From Misgurnus anguillicaudatus (taxonomy: Eukaryota; Chordata; Actinopteri; Cypriniformes; Cobitidae), in assembly GCF_027580225.2 (NCBI RefSeq), contig NC_073358.2, positions 47,268,001 to 47,332,000 on the forward strand: a stretch of 64,000 bases of DNA, read 5' to 3'. Each line of letters starts with the position of its first letter. Position 1 is the first letter of the stretch. Below, in pieces: positions 57,796-64,000 of this stretch. The notes beneath the pieces were generated by a model, which saw nothing but the letters and a program-made list of their open reading frames with translations, searched no databases and was not told the DNA's origin. Position numbers and translations under genes: made by a program.

Positions 57796-58560
57796 ATTCG
57801 TTTAGTTTCGTGACGCATGATATACACCTTCAAGTATGCATGTACATAAAAAAAAAATCAATTTAATTCCTTGCATTTAATTTACATTTTTGTAATGTAC
57901 AAATAAAACAAAACATTTTAGAAAATGTTCAATTAGAAATACGAACATCTTTGTCAATGACGTTTATCCTTTTTCTTTATGTTACGTGGCATGACGGGCC
58001 AAATTAAAGGCCAACTTTTGGCCTAGTTTGGGCAGATCTGCTATAGACCCTTAGGGACGGATTTGATTAAAATAACAGCGCAATTTCAATAAAGCGCAGA
58101 TAGGAGTAGAAATTCCCCAGGCTGATTTATTGACAAAGTGCAAGTTAAACAACACAGGTGCAAAAATATAATTTCCATAATGTCCAACAAAATCTACCGA
58201 GAGCAATTTTGCGAATGACAGGGAAACTTCTACAAATGCAAATGCAATAAAGTCAGTCGCAAAAACAACCGTGTCTGCACCTTTCCAGGACTAATATTAC
58301 TGCTTGTCTTTAGTAAATCCTGAATTTTAGTTTTTTAACAGCAAAAGAGGCGTTTGTAGAAGCTGTTCGTAAATCTGGCCCATACTCCGGCTATGAATGA
58401 CCCACTTCTAACCAAAATTAACTTATCAACAGTGATTGGTGTTTGGTTTTATTTATTTATTCAATTCATTTATTTTTGGGTTAGACGTCTATAAATTGTC
58501 ACTGACAGCCCAGATTTTGTCTTGTTTTAGCTTAAATGTCTAGACTGTGTTGCTATTAAA
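57796..58560. repeat. ~765-bp direct repeat, copy 1
   Basis: From TTCGTTTAGTTTCGTGACGC to GTCTAGACTGTG, matching 59747-60512 almost base for base. Indels: copy 2 has about 11 extra bases near 59966; copy 1 has TGACCCACTTCTAACC at 58398, absent from copy 2. Confidence 0.85.
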
Positions 58561-58604
58561 CGTCTTTTCAAACCAAATCACATCAACGTTTTTCTTATTT
58601 AAGA

Positions 58605-59185
58605 CGAGTAGTTATACGAGCAAGTTTGGTGGTACAAAATAAAACGTAGCGCTTTTCTAAGCGGATTTAAAGGCACACAAGGCAAGTCTGAGTATTATTT
58701 CTCTACTAGCTCCCCCTAGTGTCTGGGAGTAAATGCGTTCTATATCTGAGACTATACGAGACTGAAGGACACCGGGTCGGATAAAGCGAACTTGCAAGTG
58801 GGGTATTCTTCCTACAGACGGTAGGGGCGGGCGGGAGAGTCTTCATTCGTCATGTAATGAGTCATTTAACCATATACCGAATTACAAAGATGATTTATTA
58901 CCATAAAAATGCTGCCTTGTGTCCCTTTAAAAGAGGAACTATATTTTATGGCGTAATAGCACTTTTGGGAGTACTTCGACTCGCCTGAAAAGTCCCCTCC
59001 CCTTCTCACTCTCATTATGGGAGAGGGAGGGTGTTACTGCGCCGAGTCGAAGTACTCCCAAAAGTGCTATTACGCCATAAAATATAGTTCCTCTTTTAAA
59101 TCCGCTTAGAAAAGCGCTACGTTTTATTTTGTGCCACCAAACTTGCTCATATAACTACTCGTCTTAAATAGGAAAAACGTTGATG
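58605..59185. mobile_element. large fold-back structure with nested MITE
   Basis: The outer arms pair AAGACGAGTAGTTATACGAG (58602-58621) with 59145-59166. Inner arms pair TTTTATGGCGTAATAGCACT (58943) with AGTGCTATTACGCCATAAAA (59063). A MITE with AAGGCACACAAGGCA / TGCCTTGTGTCCCTTT ends (about 58671-58930) interrupts the left arm. Confidence 0.85.
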
Positions 59186-59376
59186 TGTTTGGTCACTTCT
59201 AACTTTATCTCTAAATGGTACCATTGAATGAATGGGGCTAAGCTAAATGCTATCGAAGCGTCGCAGCGCGCTCCAGCGCCCACACGCACGCACACAGACG
59301 ACAGAGGGACGTACCAACAACTCCCAGTCAAGGCAATAACATCATCCAATATTGAAAATGAGTAGACTATTCCTTT

Positions 59377-59495
59377 AAAACTTCTCAAAGACTGGCTAAA
59401 AGAGAAACAATGGAGACAGACAAGTATGAAGCAGAGGATCTTAATAAGGTATTACGATCATTTTATGCATCTGTGCAAAGTTTCGCGGAAGGATA
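59377..59495 (+). pseudogene. Crypton-like recombinase N-terminal fragment, copy 2
   Basis: Reads [10 protein letters not shown], then, after a one-base deletion relative to copy 1 at 21281, [20 protein letters not shown] and FAEG before a stop. The motif L-x-x-x-L-R-S-F-Y-A is typical of DUF3504/Crypton-type core-binding domains by recollection. Confidence 0.5.
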
Positions 59496-59594
59496 AAAAT
59501 GTTAATTTAAAACAAATATGCCAATAAAATGTTTCAAATTCATATTCATGTCCGTTTTTTCCTATGTGACAAGTAGCCGTGTAATAAGCAGGAT

Positions 59595-59730
59595 AATGTA
59601 GAGGCAGCCGGTAGTTATCGGGAAAATAAGCCCCTTCAGTGTGATACAAGACCCTCCGCTTCGCGTCGGGTCCTGATCACACTGTCGGGGCTTATTTCCC
59701 GATAACTACCGGCTGCCTCTACATTATCCC
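59595..59730. repeat. 34-bp inverted repeat hairpin
   Basis: GAGGCAGCCGGTAGTTATCG (59601-59620) is mirrored by CGATAACTACCGGCTGCCTC (59700-59719). A similar single arm lies at 21460-21485 after Crypton copy 1, so it belongs to that element. Confidence 0.8.
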
Positions 59731-59746
59731 TTACATAGTACCGAGG

Positions 59747-60512
59747 TTCGTTTAGTTTCGTGACGCATGCTATACACCTTCAAGTATGCATGTACATAAA
59801 AAAAAATTCACTTTAATTCCTTGCATTTAATTTAATAAAAAAATGTTGTAATGTACAAATAAAACAAAACATTTTAGAAAATGTTCAATTAGAAATATGA
59901 ACATCTTTGTCAATGACGTTTATCCTTTTTCTTTGTTACGTGGCATGACGGGCCAAATTAAAGGTCATTGCGGGCCAACTTTTGGCCTAGTTTGGGCAGA
60001 TCTGCTATAGACCCTTAGGGACAGATTTGATTAAAATAACAGCGCAATTTCAATAAAGCGCAGATAGGAGTAGAAATTCCCAAGGCTGATTTATTGACAA
60101 AGTGCAAATTAAACAACACAGGCGCAAAAATATAATTTCCATAATGTCCAACAAAATCAACCGAGAGCAATTTTGCGAATGACAGGGAAACTCCTACAAA
60201 TGCAAATGCAATAAAGTCAGCCGCAAAAACAACCGTGTCCGCACCTTTCCAGGACTAATATTACTGCTTGTCTTTAGTAAATCCTGAATTTTAGTTTTTT
60301 AACCTCAAAAGAGGCGTTTGTCGAAGCTGTTCGTAAATCTGGCCCATACTCCAGCTATGAAAATTAACTTATCAACAGTGATTGGTGTTTGGTTTTATTT
60401 ATTTATTCAATTTATTTCATTTATTTTTGGGTTAGACGTCTATAAATTGTCACTGACAGCCCAGATTTTGTCTTGTTTTAGATGTCTGGACTGTGTTTGA
60501 TGGCTATTAGAC
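59747..60512. repeat. ~765-bp direct repeat, copy 2
   Basis: Second copy of 57796-58560, offset about 1950 bp, same orientation. It does not have TG...CA ends, so LTRs are unlikely. Confidence 0.85.
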
Positions 60513-60755
60513 ATTTTTTGAAAGCAAATTCCTTGCTGTGTGCATATGTTATTTTGTGGAAGTGTAATAAAATAATGTTGTAAATAAAATAAAATTATAA
60601 TAAAGAACAAGATAAGGGAAGGAACGAAGAGCAAGAAAGAAAGCAAAACCTGAGAATGACTTTTCTCTTCTTTTTTGATCATTTTCTATCTGTTACTCTG
60701 TCATCCCAACACTCATTCACACAGAGACATCATCTCCACACAATAAGAGATCCAA

Positions 60756-60765
<10 letters not shown>

Positions 60766-60814
<49 letters not shown>
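60766..60814. repeat. GA dinucleotide microsatellite
   Basis: Uninterrupted GA units after a short CA run. Confidence 0.9.
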
Positions 60815-60818
<4 letters not shown>

Positions 60819-60819
60819 A

Positions 60820-61090
60820 TGAATGCATCTAATTGGATTTGAATGGTTTAATGTCTTTTTTTATTGCTGACAGAGCCGTCGGAGTGAGAAGCTGATAACC
60901 TGGGCTCTGTTTATTCATTGTGTAGCTGCTCTACATCTAAATAAGCTTACCATTGACATAAGCTTCTCTACAAGTGGTATCATTTATTAACAGTTTGAGC
61001 CCATGAGTGTGTGTTTTAACGATTAATCCTCTGTGTGTATGAGAGTTTATAAGTGTCCAGTGAAGTTAAGTGAAAGTCATACTCAGTAAA
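60820..61090. promoter_or_regulatory. candidate conserved non-coding element 6
   Basis: Unique stretch with TCTAATTGGATTTG, TTTATTGCTGACAG (TALE-like), GTTTATTCATTGTG, CATTTATTAACAG and AACGATTAATCC. No repeat match; conservation inferred only. Confidence 0.35.
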
Positions 61091-61840
61091 AAAAAATAAT
61101 CTTTTTTTAATACTAATACTATCATGCTGCAAGTGCCACACATGACGGGGCATAATGACAGTCAATCAAAATGGATGTTTAATATGCAGAAGGGTTTCGA
61201 CCAATGAGATTTCAGTTAGAATAAAATACTACCTACCTGTATGAATACAGTAAACCCAAATCCTTGTGTACAGAACAAGATTATTGTAAGTGTGTATTGG
61301 AAATGTGTTCCCTACGTGTACGTACATGTATAGATTCACAACATTGTAACCAAACTTGGTAAAGTTGTACAAAAGCGATATTAAACCTGCAGGCATGCTG
61401 TTGTATTGAATATCAACAATCTGAGGTTGAATAGCAGATTTTTTGAGCTCTTATTTGTTGACTTTGACAAAAATGATTTATCTGTCTGACATCAACTTCC
61501 GGGTCCAAATTCTGCATCAGATGCCTCAAGCAAACATCAAACTGTACTAATAAACACTCACAGTACAGTATAAAACTCCCCCAAAATCGTGATCTTAACC
61601 TTTATCTGCAAACTAAAATTCCAGATGGGCAGAAAGTAATGTATCTTTTATGAATTGTTAAAGTATTGTTGTTTCAGAGCTTGGAGAATGTTTTGTACAC
61701 CATGAGTTTATAAAAATATTGCCCAAATGTGTGACATGAATAAATACAGCCTATGGCTGTTTAGATTGTAATCGTATATGAAGCGAGTAAAGGATTAGGC
61801 GCGGAAATTGAAGTTTTATGTCGACTACACTTTTATAAAA
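61091..61840 (+). other. ksr2 intron 4, unclassified
   Basis: About 750 bp, AT-rich, nothing recognised. Confidence 0.35.
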
Positions 61841-62242
61841 AAAAAAACAACAGATAATTTTCTCACCCCCATGTCATTTAAAATGTCGATGTCTTTCTTT
61901 CTTTATTCAGTTCCAGGATTTTTCTCCATACTTTAGTGGACCTTGACAGTTTACAGTTTCAATGCAGTTTAAAATTGCAGTTTTAATGCAGCTTCAAAGA
62001 TCTCTAAACAATCCAAACCGAGACATAAGGATCTTATCTAGCGAAAAAATATTCATTTTCGCTAAAAGTACAACAAGTACTTTTAAACCATAACTTCGCC
62101 CCAGCGCGACCTTACGTATTGCATAATCACATCGAAAGGTCACGCGTTACAAATGTGAAACGCACACTTGTGGACCATTTTAAACAATAAACTGACACAA
62201 AGACATTAATTTGTATCAATCCACATACAACAACGTGGTAAC

Positions 62243-63333
62243 CAGTGGTGTAGTGCAGGGTATAAGCAGGTATACGGAGTATACCCACCTCTTTATTTGA
62301 TGGCATGGGGTATACCCACTTCTACTGGGGGCATACATTAAGAGTATACCCACTTCTACTGGGGGCATAAATTAAGAGTATACCCGGGTGATTCTCACGA
62401 AAACTTGGTTTTAAAAATGTCAAGCATGAAAATGTAAAAATTGCTTAAATTTACTTTTTTTCCCACCAGACATTGAAAAACAAAGTCTGGAGTAAATGGG
62501 AACATTAATTTAAAAACTTTTACTTATCATTTAACACTTTCTGTAACATAATTTAAAAAATTAGTCCTAAAAAATCTCATTACCACAACAGTCATAAAAC
62601 ATCAACACTGACATATTTTCAAAATGACATGACAAACCTGAAAGAACATAATTTGGAGATTCTGCACATGCATTTAAAATCAAAGTATTATGCTTCTATT
62701 AATTAAATTAACATTTAATAAGCATCTGTTGCGGTAATGATAATCAAAATGTCGTGTAAGCATTCTGACAAGACAATATTTCAAATTAACGGTAAAAAAA
62801 TGATCTTACCTGGTAGCCATCTTGAAGTAACTGGTCCATGTGCTTGGTCACTCAAAATCAAACTTTATTAAAATTCTGTATGTGTGCTTAAACTGTTCTC
62901 AAAAAGTGTTGCAGAGGATGAGAACATCAGGCATGGACACATCATTTTCCTAATTTTTCTTCATTATTATTATACATGAATATTCAGGAAATATTTTTTC
63001 TGTCATCTAAAGTAGTCTAGCAAAACATCCATTTATTTTTTTCTTAATATTTTTGTGTTCATTTTATTAAATTACAACATAACGCATGTTCAAACACAGC
63101 CGGACACATTGCGGTAATGAGAATTTCATCAGAAAATGAGATAAAATTTACAATTATAAATTCTTATGTTGAAATCACACATTGTCCAAGGTAGAACACA
63201 GTATTGTGTTAATTCTGATGCTTTTTAATGTTACTATATTACACATTTTAAAGCTAAAATCATTAGTGCCGTGGTGTTTCAATGGTTTCGTGAGAATCAC
63301 CCACCCACTTCTCCAGACACCACTACACCACTG
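62243..63333. mobile_element. hAT element, 1091 bp, with a nested TIR element (62386-63302)
   Basis: CAGTGGTGTAGTG inverted ends and a perfect 8-bp duplication GTGGTAAC (62235-62242, 63334-63341). Nearly all the interior is a second element with GGGTGATTCTCACGAAA / TTTCGTGAGAATCACCC ends. The flanks inside carry two copies of ATACCCACTTCTACTGGGGG. Confidence 0.9.
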
Positions 63334-63369
63334 GTGGTAACGGTCCTCTTTCTCCACACTTGTAAATTT

Positions 63370-63535
63370 GGATACGTCATGCAAAGTACTTTTAAATCTC
63401 TTTTAAAACTTCTCATCTTGCACTAGCCGTGTGACACGCCAGCGTGAGCTTACATTTTACGTAATCACGTCGAAAGGTCACACTGGCGTGTCACAAGGCT
63501 AGTGCAAGATGAGAAGTTTTAAAAGACATTTAAAA
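63370..63535. repeat. ~60-bp-arm palindrome
   Basis: CTTTTAAAACTTCTCATCTT (63401) with CACTAGCCGTGTGACACGCC is mirrored by GGCGTGTCAC, GCTAGTGCAAGATGAGAAGT and TTTAAAAG at 63483-63525. It forms a strong hairpin with a short loop; part of the fold-back element. Confidence 0.85.
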
Positions 63536-63834
63536 CTACTATTTTTTTATTTTTGGGTGAAAATGACAATTGTTTAATTAGATAAGACCCGTATGCCACA
63601 GTTAGAGCCCTTTGAAGCTGCATTGAAAATGCAATTTTAAACTGCATTGAAACTGCAACCTGTTGAAGTCCACTAAAGGCCACTATATGGAGAAAAATCC
63701 TGAAATGTTTTCCTCAAAGAAGTTAATTTCTTCTAGATTGAACAAAGAAAGACATAAACATCTTGGATGACATGGGCGCAAGTAAATTTTCTAAAATTTT
63801 TATGAAAGTGAAATATTTCTTTAAAGGATAGTCC

Positions 63835-64000
63835 ATTTTCCAGATAATTTACCCACCACCATTTCATCCAAAATGTTGATGTCTTTTTTTGTTCAGTCGA
63901 GAAGAAATTATGTTTTTTGAGGAAAACATTCCAGGATTTTTCTCATTTTAATGTGCTTTAATGGACAGCATTTACAACATTTAACAGTTTTAATGCAGTT
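63835..64000. mobile_element. start of another fold-back copy, cut by the window edge
   Basis: GATAGTCCATTTTCCAGATA through TTCCAGGATTTTTCTC and AACAGTTTTAATGCAGTT parallels the left arm at 61845-61980. The rest is outside. Confidence 0.7.

Larger units (their letters stand above)
61845..63830. mobile_element. 2-kb fold-back element carrying a hAT insertion
   Basis: Left arm 61860-62045 (TTCCAGGATTTTTCTCCATA, CAATGCAGTTTAAAATTGCA) is inverted at 63575-63775 (TATGGAGAAAAATCCTGAAA, TGCAATTTTAAACTGCATTG). A hAT at 62243-63333 sits in the loop. Another arm-like copy begins at about 63835 and runs off the window. Confidence 0.75.

Noticed and set aside
57796..60512. LTR retrotransposon with 765-bp LTRs
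   Set aside because: The direct repeats lack TG...CA ends, there is no primer-binding site or polypurine tract, and the interior has no gag or pol.

Overview
This is a gene-poor, repeat-rich, AT-rich vertebrate nuclear window, almost certainly from a teleost and most likely a cyprinid-type fish. The reasons are exon-intron genes with vertebrate orthologues, dense DNA-transposon and fold-back MITE families of the kind that dominate carp/zebrafish-type genomes, a tRNA-derived fish SINE, and long CA/TG, TC/GA and TAGAA-type microsatellites. Nothing bacterial is present.

Two host genes are recognisable, arranged head to head. On the minus strand, 3089 down to 1771, are the first five coding exons of rfc5 (replication factor C subunit 5): start codon, Walker A and Walker B are visible, and the remaining exons would lie left of the window. 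On the plus strand, from 4420, is ksr2 (kinase suppressor of Ras 2): coding exons at 4420-4596, 15814-15954, 16779-16929 and 32370-32901, plus a previously unlisted-looking 36-nt in-phase candidate exon at 30011-30046. From 32902 to the right edge I recognise no further ksr2 exon, so about 31 kb appears to be one intron; the zinc-finger and kinase-domain exons must lie to the right. The 1.3 kb between the two start codons is a likely shared regulatory region.

The rest is intron or intergenic DNA filled with mobile-element debris. I could confirm six hAT-type insertions by perfect 8-bp target duplications (601-1403, 48848-50827, 51841-52888, 53079-54088, 57404-57747, 62243-63333), and two TTAA-flanked elements sharing the same internal fold-back MITE. 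Other elements carry broken coding fragments: a THAP domain (13301-13731), a MADF-like domain (20520-20655), a Crypton-like recombinase N terminus (21281-21462 and 59377-59495), a BED finger (52030-52227) and a Tc1 N terminus (8049-8141). A MITE has been amplified into a ~280-bp tandem array at 47320-48780. A 2.1-kb pyrimidine-dominated minisatellite at about 30205-32330 lies directly upstream of ksr2 exon 4.

Several unique, better-conserved-looking stretches inside the large ksr2 intron (notably 36230-37430, 38350-38780, 43900-44330, 46850-47110, 60820-61090) are rich in homeodomain-, octamer- and TALE-type words and are candidates for conserved non-coding regulatory elements. This is inference from composition only. 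All product names come from recognition of protein families by eye; no database search was possible.
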